A stretch of DNA of 64,000 nucleotides, from the NCBI RefSeq assembly GCF_045290345.1, contig NZ_CP155447.1, positions 5,704,001-5,768,000 of the forward strand, in the 5' to 3' direction. This DNA comes from Singulisphaera sp045290345. Its GTDB lineage: Bacteria; Planctomycetota; Planctomycetia; Isosphaerales; Isosphaeraceae. Position numbers and translations under genes: made by a program. The notes under the pieces were generated by a model. The model was not told the DNA's origin. It saw nothing but the letters and a program-made list of their open reading frames with translations, and made no database searches. Every line of letters starts with the position of its first letter. The first letter of the stretch is position 1. This document shows positions 1 to 9,420 of this stretch, piece after piece.

Positions 1-2
1 AC

Positions 3-644
3 AAAGTTGCCGTTATCGAACACCTCGATCGATTGAGTCCGGCCGCCGCGAAAATTGGGGCGGTGAACTGTGCGGTCAACGAGGGAGGCGAGTGGGTCGG
101 AGACAACACCGACGGCAAAGGCTTTCTTCAGTCCGTGCAACAAGTTAGGCCAATCCCGGGGCTACGCGCGGTGGTCCTGGGCGCGGGGGGAGCAGCGAGG
201 GCCATTGGGGTCGAGTTGGCGCTGGCGGGTGCTGAGCATATGACCATTGTGAACCGTGATCGCGGGCGTGGTCAGGTGCTCACCACTCTGATCCGCGAGC
301 AGACGGGGGTTCCCACCGACTTTTCTGATTGGGAAGAGAGGTACCACGTCCCTGAAGGGACCGATCTGGTGGTAAACGCGACGTCGATCGGCCTCTATCC
401 GGACGTCGAAGCTCGGGTCCCGATTGAGCTCACAACCCTGCGACCCGGCATGATCGTCAGCGACGTGATCCCGAATCCGCCGCGAACTTGGCTGATTCGT
501 GAGGCGGAAACCAGGGGATGCCAGGTCCTCGACGGCCTTGGGATGCTCGTCAATCAAGGAGTTATTGGCATACGCTTGTGGTCAGGACATGAACCAAACC
601 CTGAAATCATGCGCCGCGCCCTCGAATCCATTTTCGTGGCCTGA
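3..644 (+). CDS. aroE: Shikimate dehydrogenase, C-terminal part (truncated by window edge)
   Basis: This enzyme reduces 3-dehydroshikimate to shikimate with NADPH in the aromatic amino acid pathway. The open frame runs in from before base 1. The first complete codon (3-5, Lys) falls where the family has its catalytic Lys in the 'PxK' motif, and is followed by VAVIEHLDRLSPAAAKIGAVN. The substrate-binding 'GDNTDGKGF' and the nucleotide-binding loop 'VLGAGGAARAI' are both clear, and 'NATSIG' and the C-terminal 'GLGMLVNQG' are also family motifs. Only about the first 65 residues are missing. The frame ends with TGA at 642-644. Nothing suggests decay. The next gene, csrA, lies about 300 bases downstream on the same strand, probably with its own promoter. 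Confidence 0.93.
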   Translation, partial: KVAVIEHLDRLSPAAAKIGAVNCAVNEGGEWVGDNTDGKGFLQSVQQVRPIPGLRAVVLGAGGAARAIGVELALAGAEHMTIVNRDRGRGQVLTTLIREQTGVPTDFSDWEERYHVPEGTDLVVNATSIGLYPDVEARVPIELTTLRPGMIVSDVIPNPPRTWLIREAETRGCQVLDGLGMLVNQGVIGIRLWSGHEPNPEIMRRALESIFVA

Positions 645-941
645 GTCCGATTTCGCTTGACAATTCCCCGAACCGAAGTGGCACCTTCGCCTCCCATTTT
701 TACAATCATGAACCAAGAAGGGGCGGCAATGTTGACAATTGGTCCGGTGCTTTGATTCCCCGGTGGAATCCACAAAAACCGATTTAACTCCAGGCAACAC
801 TTACACTTAAGATCGACCATTCTCCCTTTCGAGGTGGTTTGGCACAGAGAATGCTTTGTAATGTAGACAGAGCCTCAAGCCGGCATGGGCCGTCAAGAGG
901 GATTCGACATCGGGCATTCCACCACGAGCGGGAGAATTCCA
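645..941. other. Intergenic region upstream of csrA
   Basis: No gene is seen here. TTGACAATT occurs twice as a direct repeat, at 657-665 and 732-740. A short inverted repeat, GATTCC (754-759) and GGAATC (765-770), follows the second copy. The TTGACA boxes resemble -35 elements but I see no convincing -10 at 17 bp from either. A promoter for csrA is expected in this stretch. Confidence 0.4.
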
Positions 942-1148
942 ATGCTGGTTTTGAGCAGGAAGCTTGGCGAAAAGATCGTGATCGGTGACAACATCGTCGT
1001 CACTGTGGTCAAGATTGACCGCAACCAGATTCGGATCGGTATCGAAGCCCCTCATGAAGTTCCGGTCTATCGCGAAGAGATCGCGCCGGTCCGTGGCGGG
1101 AAGACGGTCGCCGTCACTGAAGAGCCGGCACCTGCCTTGAATCGCTAA
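942..1148 (+). CDS. csrA: Carbon storage regulator CsrA
   Basis: CsrA is a small dimeric RNA-binding protein that binds GGA motifs in mRNA leaders and blocks or alters translation. The 68-residue product opens with the invariant 'MLVLSRKLGEKIVIGD' and carries 'IRIGIEAPHEVPVYREEI', with the RNA-contacting VPVYREEI region intact. I chose the ATG at 942 because it is preceded by GGAG at 931-934 and because the family starts at exactly this Met; an upstream in-frame ATG at 885 would add 19 unrelated residues. The product is slightly longer than the usual 60-65 residues because of a short Pro/Ala tail. In flagellated bacteria csrA often sits beside fliW; no fliW or flagellar gene is seen here. Confidence 0.95.
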   Translation: MLVLSRKLGEKIVIGDNIVVTVVKIDRNQIRIGIEAPHEVPVYREEIAPVRGGKTVAVTEEPAPALNR

Positions 1149-1175
1149 GTTCCTGGATGACGCCGTGGCGGCGGG

Positions 1176-2069
1176 TCACGGTGTCGGCTGCGGCCAGACC
1201 GCATTCATGGCCGATGCCACGAGTCGTGCGATTTCCTGGGCGGATCGACCCGCGAGGGATCGACATTTTGCCCCAGGTTCGGCAGTGACCGGACCGGAAT
1301 ATCCCTCTTCCGCCAACCTCCTCAGGAGTTGGCCGGAATCAATCGCTCCGTTTTCTCCGGGTAGACCCCGGTCGTGATCCTGGATCGCTGAACGATCCGA
1401 TCGAGACGACGTGGGCAAGTCCGCGACGTGCACCCAGACAATTCGATCCACCCCCCACGCAAACCCTGCCTCAATCGTCTCGTCTGCCGCATAGAGGTGG
1501 AATCCGTCGACCAGGATTCCCAGATTTGCCGACTCCTGCCAGATCGCCCCGAGCTGTCGATCGAGCTCCGACAGCCGAGTGACAAAGGGAACTCCGCGCC
1601 CGGAGCGGAACGACTCGACGCCGATGACTTCCAGGCCAAGCCTGACGCCGTGATTGGCCAGGACTCGTGCGATTGCGCCGAGTCGCTGGACGTGCATCTC
1701 GGCCGTGGCGGCAAGCAGCGAACTCCGGTTGCCATCGGGTTCCAGCGTGGCGAGCGTCTCGGGCATCACCCAGGTCCCGGTTTGACGGGCACCCACCACC
1801 GCGGCCGCCTCGGCGAAGCGGGAAAGTTGCTCCAGATCGTGCGCGAAGCGTCCGGCGTCTCCCCGCCAGTCGACGGGGAGGGACCAAGCTCCCGCTTGGA
1901 GCCCGAGATCCGCCAGCCGCGAGCGCACCACCTTCGGGTCGACCTCCTCGGCCAGCATGTCTCGCATCAGAAAGTCAACTCCGCCAAAACCGGCGGCCGA
2001 GGCCAATTCGATCGTTTCTTGCGTCGAGAGCGTCAGGCCTAACGCCCTCGCATTGAAACTCGAATACAC
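1176..2069 (-). CDS. Sugar phosphate isomerase/epimerase-like TIM barrel
   Basis: The 297-residue product has the look of the xylose isomerase-like TIM barrel family (AP endonuclease family 2 fold). It shows 'GFGGVDFLMRDMLAEEV' near the start, 'GVRLGLEVIG' about midway (metal-ligand Glu), 'GILVDGFHLYAADE' with the Asp and His of the metal site, 'WVHVADLP', and 'GENGAIDSGQLLRRL' near the end. These proteins isomerise or epimerise sugars and inositols. No signal peptide is present, so it is likely cytoplasmic. It is divergent from the GH15-like gene at 2231, which suggests a shared carbohydrate theme, but the substrate cannot be told from sequence. The start at 2069 is the first Met and gives a normal family length. 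Confidence 0.8.
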   Translation of the reverse strand: MYSSFNARALGLTLSTQETIELASAAGFGGVDFLMRDMLAEEVDPKVVRSRLADLGLQAGAWSLPVDWRGDAGRFAHDLEQLSRFAEAAAVVGARQTGTWVMPETLATLEPDGNRSSLLAATAEMHVQRLGAIARVLANHGVRLGLEVIGVESFRSGRGVPFVTRLSELDRQLGAIWQESANLGILVDGFHLYAADETIEAGFAWGVDRIVWVHVADLPTSSRSDRSAIQDHDRGLPGENGAIDSGQLLRRLAEEGYSGPVTAEPGAKCRSLAGRSAQEIARLVASAMNAVWPQPTP

Positions 2070-2230
2070 TTGCTCCCCTTTTCGACCAAAGAGTTGCGGT
2101 CAGGCCCCATCCCAATCCCCTTCGATTGTAGAGAGCTCCCCGCGGAATGTCTCGCCAAGCCGGCAAAGGCCAGCGTCCAGCGGGACCCGGCCCTTGGCGC
2201 AACTGGCGATAAGCCTCACAATCAAGCGCC

Positions 2231-5056
2231 TTGATTCAGGGGCGACCGGGTGGAAAGTCCTTCGTCCGGGGCCGGTTCGGGGAGCACGAGGCGATCTCAA
2301 ACATGGTGGCGACCTGGATCGAGGCGGCGGCGAAGGGGCGGCACGGTGGGCCAGTCCGCGCGGGGATGTGGTCTGCGGTGGTCATCGGCACGCACCCGAT
2401 TGAGGCCAACCAAGTCGTCTGGCTCGAAATTACGGCCGATGACGAGGTGCTGGGCCTGCTCCCCGCGTACTGGATCGAGAATAAAGGGGTGAATAGCCTC
2501 TGGCATGTCCCGGTGCCCCCTCAAGCGGTTGGCGTCCGGCTTCACTACCGGTCCGCAGCGCGGCAAGAAGGGTCGGAGACAGTCTACAGCCCGCCCCAAG
2601 ACACCGTCGTCCGCCCCAATATGCCCGACCGGACGGAAGCGGCCGAGATCGTGGCGATGGGCCCCGAGGGACTGGTCGGCAACCGGATGATGACGGTCCG
2701 GGTCGATTCGCGAGGTTCCACCTACGACGTCTACTTCCCCACCGTCGGGCTCCATTCCGACGTCCGACCCGCCGAAGGGGACATGCCGCAGAGCCGCTCC
2801 CACTTTCGCGCGATCGTGGGGGGACTGGCCGTGGGCCGCCGGCTCGACTGGTTCACCGAGCGGCTCTCCTGGGAGTCGTTTCAGCACTACCTCGGCGCAA
2901 CCAACCTGTTGATGACCGAGCTGAATTCGCGGACCGGACCGATCCGTGTGCTGGTCACCGACTTCGTGGCGATGGCCAAGAGCCTTCCCAAAACGGCTGG
3001 GGGAACGGAGTCGCCTGGTCAGTACCTCAAGCGATTCCGGATCAAGAACGACGGCCCCGAGTCGCTTCGCGCCCTGTTCGGGGTCTACATCCAGGCCGAG
3101 GTCAACGGCGGCATCGGCGAGCCTGGCCTGAGCTGGCACGATGGCGATCGAACACTCCTGGCCACCAATCGCGGCCACGGACACGCGAATCGCAAATTCG
3201 CCCGGGACGCAACCGTCGAATTTGCCGTCGCTCTCGACGACCGGGGCGACGTCCACTGCGAACCGACAGGCGCCAACGAGGCGATTCTGCTCCGGAGGAT
3301 TGACCTGCCCGCCGGCGAGACGGTGACGGTCGATCTGCTGGTCAGTGGCGCGTTTACGGGATGGCGCGGAGACCCCGGCACCTTCGAGCACTGGCTTCGG
3401 CCGGCCCTCGCCTGGTTTCGCTCCGCCGATCTTGACCAGGTTGAGCAAACCACCTGCCAGGAGTGGGATGCGTTCACCGAGGTCCTGCCCAGTCTCAAAT
3501 ATCCCAAGCCGGCCTACGCCGTGAGCTTGCGCCGATCGGCCTTGGCCGCGGCCCTGCATTCCGACGCGTTCTGGGGAGCCATTGCTTCAGGCTTCGATCG
3601 TGGCCTGAGTGCCTACTGCTGGCCGCGCGACGCGATGTGGGCGGCCGATACGATGGAGCGACTTGGCCACCCCTCGATTGGCCGAGGCCTGTTCGAGTGG
3701 CTCTCCCACGTTCGGGGGCAAAACCGACCGTACTCCTACTGGTTTCAAAAATACACGATCGACGGTGGTCCCGAATGGGAGACCCCTGCCGTCGACCAGA
3801 CGGCCATGATCCCTTGGGGACTGGAACGTTACTACCTCCGCACGGGCGATCTCGACTTCATCGCCTCCATGTGGCCGATGATCGAGCAGGCCGCAATGGT
3901 CTGCAGCGGGGAATCGGGGCACCCCGGCCTGCGCTGGCTCGACGATCTCAGCCTGGTCAGCTCGGCGGGCATCTGGGACCATCGTTTCGGGGCCTTCTTC
4001 TATTCCAACGGGTGTGTCGTGGCCGGTCTTCGGGCCGCCGCGCGGCTGGCCGAGGTACTCGATCACCCCGAGCATGCGACGCGTTGGCGCTCTTTGGCGG
4101 AGCGGGTCTGGGAGATCGGCATCCTCGGCGGGGGCGACTCGGACTCCGACCGAAGTGACAGCCCTGGCCTGATCGACGCCGAGACGGGTCGGTTTCTCGA
4201 AGCCCGAAGACTCTCGACGTTGCGCGGCCTCTGGACCGACCGGCCCGAGATGCTCATTGAGCGCTCGAAAGCCCTGGATGTGAGCGTGCTCGGCCTCGTC
4301 GTTCCGTTCGGCCTGTTCCCCGCATCGGATCCTCGGATCATGCGGACCGCCGAGGCGATCCTCCGCCAGAACGCCGTGGGAGTGGATTCCAATACCCTGG
4401 CCCGATGGGCCGTCGACTCATCGTCTCCGAAGGCAAGCGTTGCGCCCAGCGAGTCGCACAGCCACGATCTCTCCAGCCTCGCGACGCTGTGGGCGGCGCG
4501 CTACCTGATCCAGCTCGGACGTGAGACTGGGCAGGTCCGGCACTGGAATCGGGCTCTGGCGATGACCGACGGCACACTGAGCCGGATGCTCCCCTTGGGC
4601 CTGATGCTCCGGCCTGTGATCCGTGCCAATGATACCCCTCGCTACATCCCGGGCGTGGCCTCGGGAGTTTGGGGGCTCCATGCGATTCTCATCGAGACCA
4701 TGCTCGAGTTCGCCCAACTCGACTACAACCACGTCGAACGGCGGCTCAAGCTGGACCCTGCCTTGCCCAGCTCTTGGCCTCATCTCGGCCTGACCCAGAC
4801 ATTCCCCTGCGGTGAGGTTTCCTTCCGGCTCGAACGGCCGATCGGAGGCACGGTCCACCACCTGAGCCTGACCGTGAACCTGCTGCACCCCATTGAATTC
4901 CACGCCGCGTTGACCTGCCCCGGCCTCACCGAACTCGGCCCCTGGCAATCCGCTCCCGAAAGCCAACCGCCCGACTACGATCCGCGGATCAGCCGGCTGA
5001 GCTGGTCGGTGACATTGCCCAAGGGGCAATCGACGTGGAGTTGGCGCTGGGGATGA
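2231..5056 (+). CDS. Glycoside hydrolase family 15-like protein
   Basis: The 941-residue product has an N-terminal beta-rich half (about residues 1-370) and an (alpha/alpha)6-type half (about 420-900). The second half carries 'GLSAYCWPRDAMWAADTME', a hallmark of GH15 glucoamylase/glucodextranase proteins, and 'GVASGVWGLHAILIETMLEF' near the end. Such enzymes release glucose from alpha-glucans. Where the family usually has a 'WE' with the general acid Glu, this protein reads 'AGIWDHRFGAFFYSNG', with Asp. No signal peptide is seen, so it may act in the cytoplasm on storage glucan. The start codon is TTG at 2231; the GC-rich third positions from there to the first ATG at 2303 look coding, but no good Shine-Dalgarno is visible for either start. 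Confidence 0.78.
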   Translation: MIQGRPGGKSFVRGRFGEHEAISNMVATWIEAAAKGRHGGPVRAGMWSAVVIGTHPIEANQVVWLEITADDEVLGLLPAYWIENKGVNSLWHVPVPPQAVGVRLHYRSAARQEGSETVYSPPQDTVVRPNMPDRTEAAEIVAMGPEGLVGNRMMTVRVDSRGSTYDVYFPTVGLHSDVRPAEGDMPQSRSHFRAIVGGLAVGRRLDWFTERLSWESFQHYLGATNLLMTELNSRTGPIRVLVTDFVAMAKSLPKTAGGTESPGQYLKRFRIKNDGPESLRALFGVYIQAEVNGGIGEPGLSWHDGDRTLLATNRGHGHANRKFARDATVEFAVALDDRGDVHCEPTGANEAILLRRIDLPAGETVTVDLLVSGAFTGWRGDPGTFEHWLRPALAWFRSADLDQVEQTTCQEWDAFTEVLPSLKYPKPAYAVSLRRSALAAALHSDAFWGAIASGFDRGLSAYCWPRDAMWAADTMERLGHPSIGRGLFEWLSHVRGQNRPYSYWFQKYTIDGGPEWETPAVDQTAMIPWGLERYYLRTGDLDFIASMWPMIEQAAMVCSGESGHPGLRWLDDLSLVSSAGIWDHRFGAFFYSNGCVVAGLRAAARLAEVLDHPEHATRWRSLAERVWEIGILGGGDSDSDRSDSPGLIDAETGRFLEARRLSTLRGLWTDRPEMLIERSKALDVSVLGLVVPFGLFPASDPRIMRTAEAILRQNAVGVDSNTLARWAVDSSSPKASVAPSESHSHDLSSLATLWAARYLIQLGRETGQVRHWNRALAMTDGTLSRMLPLGLMLRPVIRANDTPRYIPGVASGVWGLHAILIETMLEFAQLDYNHVERRLKLDPALPSSWPHLGLTQTFPCGEVSFRLERPIGGTVHHLSLTVNLLHPIEFHAALTCPGLTELGPWQSAPESQPPDYDPRISRLSWSVTLPKGQSTWSWRWG

Positions 5057-5368
5057 GGCGGCTGATTCCAATCCGTGCCTGCCCCGCGCCTCGAGTTCAA
5101 GGAAGAACTCGCGGTCGGCACCGAGGGTCCGTTTTGGTGAGCAACCCTAGTTGGGTGAGTACGGCCCGAGTTCCATGAAAAAGCAAAAACCCCATCGATC
5201 CGTATCGCTACAGATCGATAGGGCCGGAACAGAGAAGAGGCCGAATAATCGAAGCCGATGCCTCGGTCGGTCGGAGAGGCTTGACTGAATATTGCTTGCA
5301 CGACCAACAAGAGTAAAAATAGCCGTTCTTTTCGGAATGTCAATGAGGTTGAGGCGAAAAATCACAAA
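5057..5368. other. Convergent intergenic region
   Basis: This stretch lies between the stop of the GH15-like gene and the stop of the heparinase-like gene. No gene is supported. It contains the minus-strand terminator hairpin described separately and nothing else that I recognise. Confidence 0.6.
5183..5223 (-). terminator. Rho-independent terminator after the heparinase-like gene
   Basis: On the minus strand a stem CCCTATCGATC/GATCGAT-GGG (plus 5191-5223, one bulged base) is followed directly by a T-rich run (plus 5183-5189 is A-rich). It lies about 145 bases past the stop at 5369. Orientation fits the minus-strand gene only. Confidence 0.6.
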
Positions 5369-8161
5369 TTAATTAGATGACTCTCGCGGCACCTGAGTGC
5401 GAGCAATCTTCGAAACCCGGAATTGATGCGGACCGGGTGCCGAGAGACGCGGGAACTGGTAGTAACGAGCTTCAGCCGACGACTTCTTTTCCATCGTAAA
5501 TCCTGGCTCCTCGAGAACGTAGAGTCTCGAGCCGCGGTTCATATTCTCAACGCGCTGAAGAGTCCACGCCCGAGTCACATCGTTGCCGTGGCGAATCAGA
5601 AGCGTGCGGCCCGCGATTTGACCATCGTCCCGCAGGTACTGATCGGACTCGAACCACCCACGCCCCGCGGCAGAGGTATGGCGCACAACGCCCGCAATCG
5701 TCCCGGACGTCGGTTGCTGTTCGACTCGCAGACCAGCCGACTCGGCAAATGTGCCACCGGCCAGCACCAGCCCACGGCTAGAGGCCCGAACGACCAGGCC
5801 GTCGGTCTTGAGGGTTCGACCGTGAGCCAGGTCGACGGTTTGCGTGGTCCCGGGGGCAAGATTGACGACGACATGCTCGGCACCGGCCGCCGATTCAATG
5901 TAGATGACGACGGTCTCCGGCGAAGAAGCGACCCGCCCGACCCGCGTGAGAGGAGTGACCGCTCCGGTGGGTTCAAATACCGTGACGAAGGTCGATTTCA
6001 GGGTTGAGCCATCCGGGGAACGGTGACGAAGCACCAGGCCGGCGCGGCCGGAATCCTCGGCCTCCGCACGCGCCGATCCGGTGGATGGATCGGGACTATT
6101 CGCCGTGGTGACCTCGATCGGGATCGGTCCCAACAGGTGAAGTCGAACCCCTGGCGAATCCGGAGCGCCCAGCCAGGCCATCGCCGGTCGGATCAGGCGA
6201 ACTTGGGCTAGCGGTGCGAACTCGCCGTAGGCCTGAACGAACCAACGCCCATCCTCCGCCCTTGCAGTCGGCACGTACGGGATCGATTCGGGGAGCAACG
6301 TGGCCGGTCCGGCGTCCATCTTCACGGAGAGTTGCCAGCGTGCACTCGAGCCGGGTGCCGCATGGTAGATCTGATCATGCTGGAGGCCGCCATGAACCTC
6401 GAACACCGAGATGGCGTAGCTGCTCTGCAAACCCGCGGTCGCCACGAGAGTCTGGCGGTACCGCGTGGTCGATTGGGGGTAAGCGCGAGGATCGTCGAGA
6501 GTGAGGACCTGGAAGTCGGGATCGGCCGCGAAGAAGAGGAAATCTCCCCCCAGAGCGGGCTCCGAGGCTTTGCCCAGGGACTCGCGCTGATTCAGGCCGT
6601 CGACCACGACCGTGTTATGACTCGCCGTGGCTCGGTCCCAGCCCGTCACCGTGGGAGCCTGTTCGTCGAGGTCGCCGAGGATGAGTTGCCCTCCGACCGC
6701 CAGCCGCAACGCCTGGCGTTGGAAGTGAGGAGCGCCGATGTTATCCTGACCGCGAACTTCCAGATCGATCGCCCCCCCCTTTTCTCCGATGGCGAGCCTG
6801 GCGAGCCCCACGCCGCCCAATAGCGAGGGGCGTCGTGTTCCCGGCGCCGCGATCGCCGCCGGCCAGGACACTTGCAGAATCTCGGGAACCCGCGTATCGA
6901 TCAGCGACGTCGTTCCCGCACGTCGGGCCAGTGCCAACATCGGCAACGGCATGATCTCCCGCGACGGCCCGGAGTTTGGTGCGCTCGCAAGCTCGAGTGG
7001 CCGCGGGGTCTCGGGATATCCAACCAGCAATCGATCGATCCAGCCATCGAACACGTTCAAGATCCGACGATGGGCCGCAGCATCGCCCTGTCGCCAGAAC
7101 CCATCATAGTAGAAGCCTCGTTCGGAAAAGCCCTCGAGCCGTCTGACGGCCTCACCAACCAACTGCGGATCGTCCAGGAGCCGGCCGGCGGCCAGCAGGC
7201 CGCGATAGGCGTGAAGCGAGACCTCGCTGTATTCCTCGCGCTGAAGCCGGACGAACTCGGCCGAGGCCCGGAAGAGGTCGCGCTCGATGGTTCGGGCCGG
7301 ATGAGAATCGTTCAGACTCTGCCCCGCCTCAATGAGGGCGGGCTGGTCGCGGACCAGGGCATAGGCGATCAAGAGGTTCAAGGGAACGTCGAGACTGGCC
7401 GTCCAGTCCCACTTTCCCGTTTGATAGCCGCGGCGATATGGGGGCGGCAAATCGGCCTGCTGGAAAACCTTGGGCGAAAGAGGCTGGTCGAAATGGGTTG
7501 CATAACCTGGATAGACCTGTGCGAACCGAAGAATCAGAACACAGGCCAAGCGGGCAAGCGCGGGATCTTTTGAACCGGCCGGTTGCTCGTGGTATCGGAC
7601 CGCCGCGTAAAGCGCTGCTTTCGCCAGGAATTCGCGGGCTTCGTAGTCTCGCTTGGCAGCCAGATAGAGCTTCTCGTCGGGGTAACGTTGCTTGGTGGCC
7701 TCCACAGCGTGGTAGGGGTAGCGGTGCGAGACTCCATGGCGGACCTCAACCACGTCTTCGGGGACTTTCTTCTCCTTCTGGTCCTTTGCGGGATAGGTAT
7801 CATTCGGTACGGTGGCTTGGCAGTTGCGGCAGGTCAGCACCTTCGGATTGCTGACCGACCAGGTCAGCGAATTACTGGTCTCGGTCGCGTCACAGGCGGG
7901 GCATCGGCAATGACGGATCCCCGCCTGCACGGGGACGAGTTCCGCCAGCGCCTTGGCATCAAGCGCAAGCAACGACTTGACATTGGGATCGGCCCAGAAT
8001 CGAGTTTCCCAGTTATCGGGAAGCTCAAACTGTGCGAAGAGATTATGAATGCGCTTCGCGTCGGCAGCCTCGCCGGCGAATCCGTCGGTGGAGACGCTCA
8101 GGGCGACCACCGCCACCGCCCAACAGGCCCATCGAGCCGCAATCCGAAGCCTTCCTGGCAT
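5369..8161 (-). CDS. Heparinase II/III family protein, secreted
   Basis: The 930-residue product starts with a signal peptide ('ARWACWAVAVVALSVSTDGFAG'). Residues about 30-330 form an alpha-rich domain and the second half is beta-rich. The family mark is 'ASHNTVVVDGLNQRE' in the heparinase II/III-like domain. An unusual insert near the N-terminus has two CxxC pairs ('CRCPACDATE' and 'LTCRNC'), which look like a small zinc ribbon. Such proteins cleave acidic polysaccharides by beta-elimination; the substrate is not evident. The start at 8161 is the Met directly before the signal peptide, 14 residues inside a longer open frame. It is followed by a minus-strand terminator and may be cotranscribed with the upstream small gene at 8275-8556. 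Confidence 0.75.
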   Translation of the reverse strand: MPGRLRIAARWACWAVAVVALSVSTDGFAGEAADAKRIHNLFAQFELPDNWETRFWADPNVKSLLALDAKALAELVPVQAGIRHCRCPACDATETSNSLTWSVSNPKVLTCRNCQATVPNDTYPAKDQKEKKVPEDVVEVRHGVSHRYPYHAVEATKQRYPDEKLYLAAKRDYEAREFLAKAALYAAVRYHEQPAGSKDPALARLACVLILRFAQVYPGYATHFDQPLSPKVFQQADLPPPYRRGYQTGKWDWTASLDVPLNLLIAYALVRDQPALIEAGQSLNDSHPARTIERDLFRASAEFVRLQREEYSEVSLHAYRGLLAAGRLLDDPQLVGEAVRRLEGFSERGFYYDGFWRQGDAAAHRRILNVFDGWIDRLLVGYPETPRPLELASAPNSGPSREIMPLPMLALARRAGTTSLIDTRVPEILQVSWPAAIAAPGTRRPSLLGGVGLARLAIGEKGGAIDLEVRGQDNIGAPHFQRQALRLAVGGQLILGDLDEQAPTVTGWDRATASHNTVVVDGLNQRESLGKASEPALGGDFLFFAADPDFQVLTLDDPRAYPQSTTRYRQTLVATAGLQSSYAISVFEVHGGLQHDQIYHAAPGSSARWQLSVKMDAGPATLLPESIPYVPTARAEDGRWFVQAYGEFAPLAQVRLIRPAMAWLGAPDSPGVRLHLLGPIPIEVTTANSPDPSTGSARAEAEDSGRAGLVLRHRSPDGSTLKSTFVTVFEPTGAVTPLTRVGRVASSPETVVIYIESAAGAEHVVVNLAPGTTQTVDLAHGRTLKTDGLVVRASSRGLVLAGGTFAESAGLRVEQQPTSGTIAGVVRHTSAAGRGWFESDQYLRDDGQIAGRTLLIRHGNDVTRAWTLQRVENMNRGSRLYVLEEPGFTMEKKSSAEARYYQFPRLSAPGPHQFRVSKIARTQVPRESSN

Positions 8162-8274
8162 GATATGGGTTCCGTCCCTGGAGAAAGAGAAGGCGGGCCG
8201 CAATCAGGCCCTCTTTGATTGAGAGGGCGGTCGGCTCAAGCCCCGGCCTGTGGCCCGTGCCGCACGCCCCAATC

Positions 8275-8556
8275 CTAGTGGTCGGGGAGACGGCTCAATT
8301 CGGCATCGCGTTTGCCTGCGGCCAACTCGTAGAGACCGACCGGCCCGATCGTTTCCCCTTCGGCAAGTTTCAAACCCTGGCGATGGAGTTGGGCCAGCGC
8401 GAGCTGAGAGTCGCGATGGGCCTCGCAGGCCAGGCCGTAGCTCTTCAACTCACGGCTCCTGCCGTTGCTCCAGGGGGCCGCCACCTTGTAGACGGCAGAG
8501 TTGTCGCAATGGGGAGCCGAGCAAATCGGTTGATAGTGGAACGTCGTCTTTTCCAT
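8275..8556 (-). CDS. Small hypothetical protein with Cys/His pattern
   Basis: The 93-residue product begins MEKTTFHYQPICSAPHCDN and has Cys12, Cys17 and a later 'LACEAH' that could bind metal (C-x4-C ... C-x2-H). The rest is charged and lacks a signal peptide or membrane segment. I do not recognise a named family. The Met at 8556 is chosen because the longer frame upstream is Arg/Gly-rich and looks non-coding. It sits between the SpoIIE-type phosphatase and the heparinase-like gene on the same strand. Confidence 0.6.
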   Translation of the reverse strand: MEKTTFHYQPICSAPHCDNSAVYKVAAPWSNGRSRELKSYGLACEAHRDSQLALAQLHRQGLKLAEGETIGPVGLYELAAGKRDAELSRLPDH

Positions 8557-8745
8557 CGCACGAGTCCGTTCCGTTCGCTTCCGAGAACCGGAGGCCCCAG
8601 CGCCAAGCCGGTCCGACCTTCGTCCTCGTCCTGAAATCAATGGCCTACTGCTTCACGATCGTAGCGGCGCATTTCATACGCTGCAAGCGAAGCCATTGTG
8701 CACTCGACTCCCTCGGGAACCAAAACGACCGGCCTCGTCCGCACG

Positions 8746-9420
8746 TTAGCTGACTCGCTTGATCACCACCGCGGTCAGATCGTCCCGTTGCGGGACCCCG
8801 CTGGCGAACCTCAGGATCGCGTTGCGCAGCCCACCGATGATCTCGGCGGCGGAGCGGTCCCGGTCGTGAAGAATCTGAGCGCAAAGTCTCTGCGTACCAA
8901 AGCATTCACCGTGGCTGTCGGCCCACTCGAAGAAGCCGTCGGTCACGATCGCCACGAAGTCGCCCGGGGCGAACACAACAAGGTCCCCCTCATCAAACGA
9001 CTCCTCGAGCATGAGCGCCAGGGGGTATCCGTGAACCTCGAGTTCGCGAAGGCTGTTCAACTCGCGTGAATAGAACCAGGTCGGGCCATGTCCGGCGGAA
9101 ATGTAGCTGAGCCGGTGCTCGTTATGATCGAGTAGCCCGAAGAAGGCCGTCACAAAACGTTCCGGGGGCCGGCCGGCGAAGAGCCGACGATTGACCCGCT
9201 CGGCGACCCGAGCCGGTTCCTCGGTGACTTCAAAGGCCTCGTGAAGCGCGATTCGGCACTCATCGGCCACTGCCGCCGCACCAGCTCCTCGACCACAGAC
9301 GTCGGCCACTGTCACGGCCAAGCACCCCTTGGAGACTTCCTGAAATTCAAAGAAGTCTCCCCCGGTGGCTTCGGCCTGCTGATTCCAGCCGGCAATGTCG
9401 AAACCGGTTATCGCTGGCAC
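8746..9420 (-). CDS. SpoIIE/RsbU-type PP2C serine phosphatase, stand-alone domain
   Basis: The 224-residue product is almost only a PP2C-like phosphatase domain. 'ATGGDFFEF' matches the metal-binding 'GGDxxD/E' motif, 'VADVCGRGAGAA' the second Asp motif, 'SAGHGPTWFY' the AGH motif, 'VTDGFFEW' the TDG(V/F)xE motif, and 'RDDLTAVVIK' the final metal-binding 'DDxT'. Such enzymes dephosphorylate anti-anti-sigma factors in partner-switching circuits. There is no sensory domain at the N-terminus, which is unusual for the family. The start is GTG at 9420; no ATG, GTG or TTG lies between it and the preceding in-frame stop. A receiver-RsbW fusion at 35171-36058 could belong to the same type of circuit, but no link is visible. 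Confidence 0.85.
   Translation of the reverse strand: MPAITGFDIAGWNQQAEATGGDFFEFQEVSKGCLAVTVADVCGRGAGAAAVADECRIALHEAFEVTEEPARVAERVNRRLFAGRPPERFVTAFFGLLDHNEHRLSYISAGHGPTWFYSRELNSLRELEVHGYPLALMLEESFDEGDLVVFAPGDFVAIVTDGFFEWADSHGECFGTQRLCAQILHDRDRSAAEIIGGLRNAILRFASGVPQRDDLTAVVIKRVS

Noticed and set aside
657..740. TTGACA boxes before csrA as sigma-70 promoters
   Set aside because: No acceptable -10 element at 16-18 bp from either box; kept only as a repeat in the intergenic note.
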